Source of the DNA: Pegoplata infirma | Taxonomy: Eukaryota > Arthropoda > Insecta > Diptera > Anthomyiidae | Length of the DNA: 64,000 bases | Assembly: GCA_963921195.1 (NCBI GenBank) | Contig: OY992536.1 | Location: forward strand, 98,109,550 to 98,173,549 | Reading direction: 5' to 3' | In this document: positions 23,460-34,010 of the stretch, in pieces | Layout of the letters: every line of letters begins with the position of its first letter | Numbering within the stretch: position 1 is the stretch's first letter | Made by a program: the position numbers and the translations under genes | Notes under the pieces: generated by a model | Database searches by the model: none | Seen by the model: only the letters and a program-made list of their open reading frames with translations | Told to the model about the DNA's origin: nothing

Positions 23460-23860
23460 GTGATAAGTGCTCTGCAGAGATAAGTGAACTTATCGCCGAG
23501 ACTTGCGAGTATTGTTCGCAACTCTCAGCTCTGCTGAGATAAGTGAACTTATCGCCGAGACTTGCGAGTATTGTTCGCAACACTCGCCAATACAGTAGAT
23601 TACGTCCGTTTGTTGCCGACAGTCCAATGATTCGCACAACGCATTATAAAGAAAATTCGTTACTCCGACGAATTTGTTATATGTGGAATTCACTCCCAGC
23701 AGAAGTATTCCCAGTCAGCTACGATTTGGAAAAGTTTAAACTAAACTTCTCCAACCCTCCTCCTCCTCCACATAACCTATTTTCCTAATACCATCACAAT
23801 GCACTGCAGTAGGGGCATCAAAGTAAAAAAAAGTCGAGCTAAAATAAAGTTTGACTTTTG
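23460..23860 (+). pseudogene. LINE C-terminal fragment, plus strand
   Basis: Near 23680-23740 the translation contains YMWNSLPAEVFPVSYDLEKF, the conserved terminal WNSLP(A/E) block of Jockey/CR1-type ORF2 proteins. Upstream, DKCSAEISEL corresponds to the HGKCSAE block of the copy at 2.5-3.9 kb, so both belong to one lineage. A 46-bp direct repeat interrupts the frame. A proline-rich end and a stop follow. Confidence 0.7.
23478..23582. repeat. 46-bp direct duplication, period about 59
   Basis: The segment beginning GAGATAAGTGAACTTATCGC and ending GTATTGTTCGCAAC occurs at about 23478-23522 and again at about 23536-23581. The shared word AAGTGAACTTATCG and the near-identical copies indicate a recent local duplication. 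Confidence 0.85.
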
Positions 23861-25032
23861 AATTTTAACCGACTCATAAAACGACCCTCGTTTTGTACGT
23901 ACATATATTTTACAAAAAGGCCAGAACTTCCGTCTTGTCAAAATGTAGGTCACATTATGAATGTTGGTGATTTTATTTTATTTATTTTAGAGACCAACCA
24001 AACAAAATACTTGCCTTGCAGTCAAAGTGTAATGCAATTTATTTCAAGAGACACATGAGTGCAAGAAAAAAAAACATTGAAAAAATTAAAACCAAGTAGC
24101 GACCGCAATCCCAAACGCATCTATAACCCAAAACCGATATTAAATTAAATCTCAACTAAAAACGATGAACCAAAAACTTATACCAGCCAGCATGAATGGT
24201 GATGTGCTCCTTTTCAAGCAGCACAAAAAAGCACTCCAATACACTACCAAATGAACTGAAAAGATGGTGCGTGTCATTTGCGTTTACCTTCTTCATCAAT
24301 TTTAGTTCAGATTTTTTTTTAAGTTTTAAGGCTTGTTTTTCTTCTACACATACTTCATCTCCATTTTTCTTTTACTGCTGGTTCCTCACTTTGTTTGTTT
24401 GTGGTTTATTCTTTGTTGTCATGTTTCATGTTCTTCTCCCATGTTTAATAATGCAACTCACAACAACAAGTGCAACAAATAACGTTGTCGCATCAATAAA
24501 TTAAATGCACCATGCCACAACAACAACAACAGCAACAACGAACTGCCAACAACAGCAATCGCATTCTATACAACAAATGAAACGTACAACTAAACCCACC
24601 AACCTGTGACTCGAACTTGAATCCATATGCAGTCGTCATGTTAATATGATTAAATCTCTGAAATGATGAGTGTTGAAGATACTATTATGTATTTTTGTTG
24701 TTTTGGTTTCTATATTGTTAACCCAAAACAACAGGTTCTTCTGTCGTCTTCACTGTTGGTGCTTTTGTAGTTTTGAATTTGGATTTTGGTTTCGGGCTTT
24801 TTTCTGTGTTGTCTGAAGATTTTAAAGCCTAAATTACAACAATAACTACGACAGCAACATTGCGATTAAGAAAATAAAAAAAAAATAAAACAAGAAGAGG
24901 AATACAATTTAGATTTGAAAACCTTATCATTAATTCCGTCAATGTAAGCTTTTTTTTTTTTTTGGTTGGATGTTATTAATAAAGTATTTACAGTGGGTTT
25001 GCGGGAAAGAAAAATTAGTATGGGATCAGGTT
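23861..25032. other. Spacer with (CAA)n tract
   Basis: ACAACAACAACAACAGCAAC lies near 24516-24535, with further CAACA-rich text to 24560. Such tracts are common in fly non-coding DNA. No coding or RNA gene is recognised. Confidence 0.5.
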
Positions 25033-26090
25033 TTTTTTATTATTATTCAATAGGAGACATTGCTTTTACGGACCGTTTTCGGTCTTTTGTGCCAAGGTCT
25101 TTAAATTTAAATCAAGCACTGTTCAATGTTCCTAATGAACATTATAACTAGGGATGAGATTTCCATGCAAATGCATGTTTTTTTGTCGATAGTCTAAAAA
25201 TAATATCGACCAATTATCTTTCCGAATCAAGAAATTTGCGTTAAAATGGCATCAATTTGTTTTTGCATATTTTGGCATATTTTGGTGATATTGCATATTT
25301 TTGCATATTTTGGTTTTAAATGCATATTTTGTGCATATTTACAACTTTTAAGTGCATATTTTTGCATATTTTGGCATAAATTAGCAAAAACACAAATTGA
25401 AATTTATTTGTTTCAAAAACTATTTTAAAAATTTATTTTGGAAATAAGAAAAATTGTTTTTTTTTTCGTTAAATTTTTTTTTATAGATTGTCTTAAGTTC
25501 TTAAAAATCTTGCTTATATAAAGTTTTAAATGTTACTATTTAAACCCGGCGTTACTTTTTGCTTTTTAAGAAGTTTTTTTCTATGAAAACAAGATTTTTA
25601 TTGTACGCATTTTATTTTTTAGTGCATATTTTTAGGTTTTTTAGTGCATATTTTGAGTTTTTCGGCGCATATTTTAAGCGCATATTTTCGATTTTTTAGT
25701 GCATGAAAATCTCATCCCTAATTATAACAAACAATGGAAAAGCCAGCCTTATATCTTCAGAATTAAAAAATTCCCTTACTAATAACCGTCTTCTGATCCG
25801 ACAAATTGTTGGTTCTACTTCCTCCAAACAAAGTCGGCACAAAGACGATGTACAAAGGCTTAAATTTTGCAAGTGATAACTTACTTTATAATGTTCGGTA
25901 GGAAAACCTGTTAGTAACCTAATGTTACTTTTGGTATGATTAAGAATACTTCGCATAATAGTGGCTCGAGTAGTGCTTTAGATTGTGGTAGATCCTTCTC
26001 AATACTCCCACAAGCTTAAGTAGAGTTCGGGTTTGGTCAAAGGAGTAGCGGAGGCATTCCTAGTAAGGTCTTCATATCAGTTTAGGCTTC
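25033..26090 (-). pseudogene. LINE 3' end split by a hAT MITE
   Basis: Minus-strand translation at 25956-25730 contains LLTGFPTEHYKVSYHLQNL, CTSSLCRLCLEE and IRRRLLVREFFNSEDIRLAF, the cysteine-rich post-RNase H region. The adjacent end of RNase H is read at about 26075-26030. It is a parallel copy of 14821-15470. The 3' tail trace is TTATTATTATTCAA at about 25037. The MITE at 25149-25720 interrupts it. Not functional. Confidence 0.75.
25149..25720. mobile_element. hAT MITE rich in TGCATATTTT, 572 bp
   Basis: Ends TAGGGATGAGATTT and AAATCTCATCCCTA, perfect 8-bp TSD ATTATAAC at 25141-25148 and 25721-25728. The paralogous LINE copy at about 14936 has a single ATTATAAC at the same place, giving an empty-site comparison. 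Both halves carry repeated TTTTGCATATTTTGG / AGTGCATATTTT words. No ORF of interest. Confidence 0.95.
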
Positions 26091-26880
26091 TAGTGTCCAC
26101 ATATGGCTCTTCATCCCACTCTAGTCTACTCGGTATCATGATCTTAATGTCCCGTTCAAAGCGAAGTTTAGAGTTTATCCCTACCGATGGGATAATATAG
26201 AAGTCAGAACACAACGGGATGTCAAGTTTCTACTAATATTGTTGAACTTTTGGAGGAGAGCTGGTCTTCTTTTTAGAGGAGGGGATACAGGTTCGCTAGC
26301 ATTGGAAACCATTCAAGAGGGGTGCCTTTTAAGTTCCCAAATATTAATCTCGTCGTCGTGTTAGTTAAGTATCAATTTTCCTGACATAAGGGCAGTTTAA
26401 CCGAATAGGAGCGCCATACTTGCTGTTGAGTAGACTAGCGCAAGGGCGGAGCTTCTTAGAGAGAGAGATCCTGCCAATGCTATTGTGTTAATAAAACCCA
26501 ATTTTTAAAAAAATATTTGTTTTTTCCAAAACACTGTTTAACAAATTTAAATTTGGCATATATTTTGTTCCCATCTTCTTCTTCGTTTTTTTCACCACCG
26601 TTCTGGTGTTCAATTCATTTTATGCTGGCAGCATAATCAAGCCAATAGTAAACATACCGCATACCAAACACATCGTTATATGGGCCAACATATATTAAAA
26701 TAAAGTTAGTTACCATTACGCTCCCCACCAAACCCAAACATGACACCCTAAACAACAATAAAAACAAATGCAACAGCATTTACAATGTTTCCAATTGTAA
26801 TTTGGAGAATACGGAGTTTTCCAGAAAAGGATTTTTCCAGAAATGGATTTTTTTAATAAAAAAAGTTATACTGGAAAAAT
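26091..26880. other. Unassigned DNA, possibly LINE-derived on the left
   Basis: 26091-26470 has higher complexity than its surroundings and may be further LINE sequence, but I recognise no motif. 26471-26880 is A/T-rich with no feature seen. Confidence 0.4.
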
Positions 26881-26881
26881 A

Positions 26882-27398
26882 TAAGTTTCTGTTGTCATTC
26901 TGTTTGTAACTTATCGAAATATCGGTCTGCGACCCCATAAAGTATATATATTCATGATCCCCAATCGATTTTAAGACATTCTAGCTATGTCCGTCTGTCC
27001 GTCTGTCTGTCTGTGGAAATGGTGATCACGGCCAAAATATTACACGGAGATGACTCAAACTTAACATATATATTGGAAGTTCTCCCGAGAAGTTTGGTAT
27101 TGCATTTGAGCGATATCGGCTTAGCGGTTCAAATGTTATGAACGAAAATGTAAGGACACCTCAAAAATTTTAGTATATTCAACATAACCTAAAAATACAA
27201 AATGCTTTAATTCGGCTGCTGGTTCACATATGTGAACATAATTGACACCCAAATGGTATTTAAACAAGTACGAACATATTTTTTGACAAAAAACGAAAAG
27301 TAATTTCGTTTTAAAAAAGTTTTTTGCAATAATCTTTTTAAAGTTGGGGAGGGTATCACTACATTCGGCAAGGCCGAATTTAACTTTTTTACTTGTTT
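26882..27398 (-). mobile_element. GTCY element (DINE-1/Helentron-like), minus
   Basis: Shared family text: CATCGAAATATCGGTCTG-type block, CCATAAAGTATATATATTC, AAGACATTCTAGC, GTCCGTCTGTCTGTCTG, TCTCCCGAGAAGTTTGGTAT. The terminus is GGGTATCACTACATTCGGC, AAGGCCGAA and TTTTTTACTTGTT. The ACTTGTT end corresponds to the ACAAGT start of plus-oriented copies. Non-coding. Dipteran DINE-1/mini-me elements are known for a central GTCY microsatellite; assignment is by that resemblance. Confidence 0.65.
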
Positions 27399-27409
27399 AT
27401 CTTAAAAAT

Positions 27410-29430
27410 ATATTTTATGAAAAATGTCTTAGACTCTGCAACCATTTCTGTAGAAAAAACCCAGTTAAAGATATTTTTCGTATAGAAAAATTCTAAGATT
27501 TTTAGAAATTTAGAGGTTTTGAGCCGTTTTTCTCATATAAAAAAAAAATATATCTGTGATTTCAGATTTTGAGAATGTGTTAAAAGCAATCAGGTGTGTG
27601 TTTAGGTCTTTTGTTTTTTTAACATTTTTTGTATAGAAAAATTCTCAAATTCCAAGACATTTTTCGAATAGACAAATTCTCAGATTCTGAGACATTTATC
27701 GTGAAAAAATATCAGAGTCTAAGACGTTTTTCGTATAGAAAATTCTCAGATTCAAAGACATTTAAGGTATAGAAAAATTCTCAAATTTTGAGACAATTTT
27801 TGTACAGAAAATTCTGAGATTTAGGGACATTTTTATAGAAAAATTCTCAAATTTTGAGACAATTTTTGTATAGAAAATTTTGAGATTTTGGGACATTTTT
27901 CGTATAGAAAAATTCTCAGATTTTGAGACATTTTTTGTATAAAAAAATTCTCAGATTTTGAGACATTTTTTGTATAGAAAAATTCTCAGATTCTGAGACA
28001 TTTTTCGTATAGAAAAATTCTCAGATTCTGAGACATTTTTCGGTAGAAAAATTCTCAGATTCTGAGATATTTTTATATACTTAGAAAAACTCAGATTCTA
28101 AAACATTTTTCGTATAGAAAATTTCCCAGATTCTGAGACATTTTTCGTACACAAAAATTCTCAGATTCTGAGACATATTTCGTATAAAAAAATACTCTGA
28201 TTCTGAGATATTTTTCGTATAGAAAAAATCTCTGATTAATTTTTCGTATTGAAAAATTTAAAGTTTTTGGAATATTTTTCGTTTAGAAAAATTCTCTGAT
28301 TTTGGGATATTTTTCGTATAAAAAAGTTTTAAGATTCTGATGTATTTTTCTTATAAAAAAAAAATCAATTTTTTTAAAGAAAAATTCTTAGATTCTGAGG
28401 CAGAAAAATTATCAGATGCTGAGACATTCTTCATACATAAAAATTCTCAGATTCTGAGACATTTGTCATATAGAAAAATTCTTAGATTCTGAGACATTTT
28501 TCGTATAGAAACATTTTCAGATGCTGAGACATTTTTCGTATAGAAAAATTCTCCGAGACAGTTTTCGTATAGAAAAATCTGTGATTATAAGATATTTTTC
28601 GTTTAGAAAAATTTTTAGATCTAGAGACATTTTTCGTATAGACAATCCCTTTGATTCTGAGATATTTTTCGTAAAGAAAAATTTTCAAATTCTGAGACAT
28701 TTTTCGCATAGAAAAATTCTTAGATTCTGAGATATTATAGCTTTTTTATATAGAAAAACTCTCAGATTCTGAGACATTTTTCATATAGAAAAATTTTCAG
28801 ATTCTGAGACATTTTTCGTATAGAACAATTTTCAGATTATGAGACATTTTTCGTATAGAAAAACTCAGATTCTGAGATATTTTTGGTACAGAAAAATTCT
28901 TGGATTCTGTGATATTTTTGGTATCGAAGAATCCTTCAATTTTGAGATATTTTTCGTATAAATAAATTTTAAGACTCTGATACATTTTTCGTATAGAAAA
29001 ATTTTCAGATTCCGGGACTTTTTTCTATAGAAAAGCTGTCAGTTTTTGAGAGATAAAATTCTCAGATTCTGAGATAAATGTCTCAGATTCTGAGATATTT
29101 CTGGTATATAAAAATTTTTAGATTCTAAGACATTATTCGTATAGAAAAACTCTCAGATTCTGAGACATTTTTCGAACAGAAAAATTCTCCGATTCAAAGA
29201 CATTTTTCGTAAAGAAAAATTCTCAGATTCTATGATTGTGCTAAAAGCAATCAAGTTTGTTTCTTAAGTCTTTTATTTTATTATAGAAATAAATCTCAAA
29301 TCCTGAGATATTTTTCCTATAGAAAAAATCTCTGATTGAAAGTAATTTTTCCTATAGAAAAACTTCAAATTCTTAAATTGTGCTAAAAGCAATCAAGTTT
29401 GTTCTTAAGTCTTTTGTTTTGTTTTGATAA
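27410..29430. repeat. Satellite S1, array a (35-bp unit, CGTATAG variant)
   Basis: Tandem units of about 35 bp with GACATTTTTCGTATAGAAAA then ATTCTCAGATTCTGA. CTCAGATTCTGAG is a 13-bp palindrome and TATA lies at the centre of the A/T part. Most units carry CGTATAG at the position where the arrays at 36 and 49 kb have CCTATAG. Units diverge towards the ends. About 2 kb. The short open frames with repeated peptides here are a by-product of the period. Confidence 0.9.
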
Positions 29431-29804
29431 ATTGCACAGGTTGACAAAAGTTAAACTTTTTCAATTTGCCTGACCTTTAACAACTGATTTATATGGATTT
29501 TAGTGTGCTGATTTCGAATCTGTTATCCAATTTTTTCCCATCAGCTCGCGTTCGTGAGCAAATCGCTGTTAAAGAGTTGAAAAAGTGCGATTTTTACTAA
29601 CTTTGCTTGGCTATAATTTCCAAAACTAATTTTGGAGCCTCAGTTTTAAGCACGAACTTAACTATATTGGATGCGAGGATTCCAAAACTGGTATTAGCTT
29701 TTTTCTGGCAGCTTCAGTTTTCGAGTTATTAAAAAGGGCATAAATATTCAGACAAAATTAAAGAGGGCATAAATTTAAAAATTTTAGCGATATCTCCAAA
29801 ACTA
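29431..29804. other. Unassigned spacer
   Basis: Holds phrases such as AAAACTAATTTTGGAGCC and TTTTCGAGTTATTAAAAAG. No recognised gene; target of the MITE that follows. Confidence 0.4.
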
Positions 29805-30675
29805 CACTCAAAAAAAAAACTGTAATGTTAGCAAAAAAAGCTTGTAAACCTACAAGAAAATTTGCTGATTTTAAACCCACAATTTTTTTGCTAAAGTTAG
29901 CAAAAATGTTTTGCCAATAATTAGTTAACTAAACTTTTTTTTTTTTGAACTTAGTTCATACACATCTGAGAACCCCATTGGGTTCGGACCCGATAGGTCC
30001 AGACCCCGATGGGCCCTTTAAAATCGTCATAGTTTTTGATCCAAAATTTGTGTCCGTTTCGCTCTACCTTGCTTAGTTTTTGAGTTACGTGATTATAGGG
30101 GACCACTGGGGTCTTGAGAATTAAAAAACTCGATAACTTCAAAAATATTACTCGGAGAGCTTTTGACTATTTTGCGGTCTTGTTCTACGTGTTGAGAGCT
30201 ACAAAAACGCTTTTTGACTTTTTGTTGTGTCGGCAATATTTACCGAGATATGAGCATTTTAAAATTTTCGGGAATGCTAACTTTTTTGGATCCAAAGTTA
30301 GGTCCCATTAGGGTCCACACATGTGGAGAGGACCGGCGATACTATGGAGAGCCCGAGAACCAAAAATTGCCTCCATTTTGCTCTATCTGGCTTAGTTTCC
30401 AAGATAGCGCCATTTTAAGTTTTCTGAAAATAAAAAAAATTTACCATTTATTTTGCTAATATTAGCAAAAAATCTTGTAAAAATGTTGTCAACTCAATTT
30501 CAAATTTAGCAAAAGAAATAAGTTCAAAGTTTGTTTAAAATTGCTAATGTGCTAAATGAAGTCTACAAGAATTTTTTGCTTACATGCTAATCTCAACTAA
30601 AAATTTGCTAAAAGTTAGCTAACTAGCGTTAGCAAAAAAAAATTAGTAAATCTACTAACATATTTTTTTTGAGTG
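29805..30675. mobile_element. MITE with CACTCAAAAAAA termini, copy 2
   Basis: Termini CACTCAAAAAAA and complement, with TA at 29803-29804 and 30676-30677. Inverted relative to copy 1 (5844-6694), with very high similarity through the centre and the TTAGCAAAAA sub-terminal words. Length 871 versus 851 bp. The two copies share the same short frame beginning MRIKKLDNFKNITRRAF, in opposite genomic orientation. Its conservation reflects recent common origin and is not evidence of coding function. Confidence 0.8.
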
Positions 30676-30677
30676 TA

Positions 30678-32419
30678 AAGATGACTCAACAAAAGTAAGA
30701 GCGTTTTTTGAATCAGTATATCAAACATACTCAAAATCGTCATTCACTTTTTGGATGTAAGACAAGTGTTGGTTAATATGGACTCACAAAGATGCAAAAA
30801 ATAGCCAATTTTCAAAGATTCCTTAGGCTATATCTCGAAAACTAGAGCTGACCCAAAAAAACGATAGCCAGATTTGAACTCAGCGTACCCCAGTTACTCA
30901 AAATTAGCAATCAAAACCCGGGCAAAAAAAAAGTGTTGCCCTGTGTTGTTGGCACAATTTGTAAAAGATACTAAAACTGTATTAGTAGTATATCAAACAT
31001 TTTAAAAATAGAAAATTTCTGAGATTTTGAGATATTTTTTGTATAGAAATATTCTTTGATTAGTATAGGAAAGTTCTTAAATTCCGTAGATTTTTCTTAT
31101 CGAAAAAATCTCAAATTTTGAGACGGTTTTCGTCAGTTTCTGAGACCTTTTTCGTATTAAAAAAATTAACGTAAAATCCTATTGGAAATGGTGCCTACAA
31201 AAAATTTCATATACAACCCAACCCAACAAAAAAATGAAACAACAACAAAAGAATAAATTTAAAATCAAAGATAAAAGACGAAAAACTTTAAATTAAAAGA
31301 ACATCAGCATTCGAATGCGATGCGTTTACAATACGCGATGGAAAAGATATAAAAACCAATAAAATGCACTTTACTCTACCAAAAAAAAAGTATAAGATTT
31401 TTTTTTTTACTTTTTTTTAACATTTTTCAATTCATTTCATGCTTTTGGTTTCATTATTTTATTTTTTTAAACAATGTTTTTTTTTGAATTTTTTTTTGGG
31501 TTCCCAAAAAAATATTTAAAAGTATAAATTGTATTGTTGTCCAAAGCCAAAAAAAAAAAAAAACACCGTTTATATTGTAAAATTCTGTAACGCATTATTA
31601 AAGTCTACCCATATGAACAATTTAATGATTGTAAGTTATACTTTGTTTTCTATATGGAATGATGTATGATTTTTTATTTCATGTTTTTTTATTGCAAATT
31701 CGCATCTTTAATTTCTTTTAATGGAGTTTCATTGTAAATTGTTCGTTTAATAATACAGGTTACTCTTGTTAAGATATTTCATTTTATTTTTTGCACTATA
31801 CTACACCGGTAAGTAATATTGTTAACTTCACGTAGTTAATAATAAGAAACAAAAACAAAATTGATTTAATAACATACTTTTCAAAAGAAATGCCTCGAAA
31901 AAAAAGTGTTTTACAAAATACTACAATTTTGTTGTAATTTAGGTCTTGTTTTCTTTGAAGTGATTTGATTTGTTGTAAGTAGAAATTAAATTTTGGAATT
32001 TTTTTGTTAAATTTTTTTTTGGAAATTTTTGATATATTACTTAAGAGGTTTTGTTATCATTTACAGGTTTTGACAACAATTTAACAATATAAAACTAAAG
32101 ACTTAAGACACAAACTTCAAGGTATTTAGAACAATATCTCAAAGACTGATCAATTTTCTGTATTTAAAATAAAAAAAATCCTAAAATATAAATGAAAATT
32201 CAAGAATTTTTCCATAAATTTTTTTTTCTCTAGGGAAAATGTCTTAAAATCTGAGACTTTTTCTATAGCAAAAATATGTATGTTAATATCTGATATTTTT
32301 TTTTCAATAGAAAAAATATCTTAGAATCTGAAACATTCTCCATAGAAAAAATGTACTAGAATATAAGTCAGTTTTAGAATTAAAGATCTTTTCTATTGGG
32401 TTTGTAACTTGGATAATAA
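30678..32419. other. A/T-rich DNA with S1-like scraps
   Basis: Degenerate S1-like words occur at about 31005-31160 (GAAATTTT, TTTTCGTA, TCTGAGA-like) and about 32225-32395 (AATCTGAGAC, TTTTTCTATAG). The rest is low-complexity. No gene is seen. Confidence 0.45.
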
Positions 32420-33702
32420 CACTGTGCTACAGTGAAAAAATACTTCTGATGTGACATAGTATATGTTGTTGGTCTTGTCGAGTAGATCACAAAAATGCCC
32501 ATTAAACTTGCCAGACACCCTTAAATTTTAGAGTTATTGTCAAAAAACGTTTTTTTGGGACTTTTATCACTAAACCTTGTGTAATTAAGAAAATTTTCAA
32601 CCGATTATAAATGTTTAAACTGATTTGGATAGAAAAAGGATAGGGATTTATATGTGTGTGAATTGATCAATACGTAAAAGAGAGATATCTATTGATTTTT
32701 TCTATAAAATCAATTTTTTTTGTTATTTTTTGAAAATTTTTCGAGTTTATCGATTTTTTTCTGCTATAGTTCGTTTAACAACCTTTATATTTAGGAGCGT
32801 TTTTTTTAAGATAATTTAATTCTTAGTACGATGAGCTTTATCCTGAAAAAATAGGATAATAATTGAGAGAGTTGTGATAATTTTTCTAAAAAAGAAAATT
32901 AAGATTTTGCAGGAAATCGCCGTTCAGATAAACCGGGCAAAAAAAATTAATTTATCATAAATGGTCATGTACAATATTTTTTAAGGTTTCTGGCCTTTAA
33001 ATTGCTCTATCTCGTCAGGTTTTTGAGATATTTAACATAAATTGATATATCAAGAACTTAATAAGATAGCGCAATTTCAAGGTCAAATTCGAATTCAGGA
33101 GGTCAAAAACCTTTAAAATAATGATACGCGACCTCTCAGTATGTTCGTTTATTTTTTATTTTTTTTTTGCCTGGGTTATCCGCACGGCAATTTAATACAA
33201 AATCTTAATTTTCTTTTTTAGAAAAAATATCACAACTCTGTCAATTGTTATCCGATTTTTTTGCCATAAAACTCATCGTATTCACAATTAAATTTCCTTT
33301 AGGAATACGTTTATTAATATAAATGTTGTTGAACAAACTATAGCAGAAAAAAATCAATAAACTCAAAAAGTTTTCAAAAAAATAACAAAAAAATTAGATA
33401 TTGTTGAAAAAATCAATACATATCTTTCTTATATGTACAGACCAATTCACACACATGAAAAGGCCTATCCTTCTTCTATCCAAAACAGTTGAAAATTTTA
33501 AAATCGGTTTAAAAATGTTTAAGTTACACGTGGTTTAGTGAGAAAAGTCCCAAAAAAACGTTTTTTGACAATAACTTTAAAATTTTAGGGTGTCTGGCAA
33601 GTTTGATGGGGAATTTTGTGATCTTTTCTACGAGACCAAAAACCTACCTTAACGACCTCATTTTAAAAGTATATTCGATTTTGTGTTTTTTGTAGCACAG
33701 TG
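32420..33702. mobile_element. Palindromic transposon, CACTGTGCTACA ends, 1283 bp
   Basis: The left end CACTGTGCTACA and right end TGTAGCACAGTG are flanked by TAA (32417-32419 and 33703-33705). The whole element is one imperfect palindrome centred near 33035. For example CCAGACACCCTTAAATTTTA near 32510 is mirrored by TAAAATTTTAGGGTGTCTGG near 33580. No transposase frame. CAC-type termini with 3-bp duplications recall CMC/Chapaev-like transposons, but the class is unproven. Confidence 0.75.
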
Positions 33703-33710
33703 TAATTTAC

Positions 33711-34010
33711 CTCGTAGTGAATAAAACCGTTTTTCACCAGCTGGTGAATAAAAAGTAACATAATTATTTTTCAACAAAAAATTTTTTTTCATCATTTTTT
33801 TTATCAACATTTTTTTTTTTTTTATAATTTTTTTTATCAAATTTTTTATTATTAATTTTTTTTTTACAAAAAAAAAGAAAATGTTTTTTCGCATTTTTTT
33901 TATAAATTTTTTTTACATCAAAAAATTTTTCTTTTCATCAAAAAAATTAATCAAAAACTTTTTTCCATTAAAATTTTTTTTCACCAAAAATTTTGGGTTT
34001 ATTAAATTTT
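33711..34010. other. T-rich low-complexity DNA
   Basis: Successive TTTTTTCATCA / TTTTTTATCAA words. No gene; the lysine-rich minus-strand frame is compositional. Confidence 0.6.

Larger units (their letters stand above)
19640..23460 (-). pseudogene. Best-preserved RNase H-bearing LINE ORF2 (broken)
   Basis: Minus-strand order: EEP endonuclease with RCDANVHHSIWGSTD near 23380-23330 and SFSDHRYIEF near 22915-22880; RT with SLVSFLLKTMERM near 22050-22005, ETAPHELVGTIEKSL near 21930-21880, RGKPQRGVLAPLLWN near 21690-21640, and YGDN at 21579-21590 where the catalytic box is normally YADD; RT thumb with DGAKYLGVFLDRKW near 21165-21115; RNase H with FYTDG near 20595, AEILAI near 20450, and YSHSQAA with His codon 20371-20373 where Asp is expected; cysteine/histidine-rich C-terminus at 19895-19640. 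Domain content points to the I/LOA-type group. Frame breaks, the altered RT and RNase H catalytic residues, a 32-bp tandem duplication (20551-20614) and two SINE insertions make it non-functional. Confidence 0.85.

Noticed and set aside
24196..24504. 102-codon plus-strand frame with Phe/Ser-rich stretch
   Set aside because: Hydrophobic run from T-rich DNA. No motif, and no evidence for exon borders.
25696..25956. Independent small gene on the minus strand
   Set aside because: Its CRLCLEE and RRRLL motifs match the LINE post-RNase H region seen in parallel at 14.8-15.5 kb.
28482..28985. Open frames with repeated FSIRKMSQNLK-type peptides
   Set aside because: They arise because 35-bp S1 units keep frames open by composition. 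The peptide repeat mirrors the DNA repeat and occurs on both strands.
27410..29430. Regular 35-bp repeats as a possible CRISPR array
   Set aside because: There are no unique spacers; units are tandem and diverged, the context is eukaryotic, and no cas genes are present.
33658..33894. Lysine/isoleucine-rich minus-strand frame
   Set aside because: It comes from T-rich low-complexity DNA between two elements.
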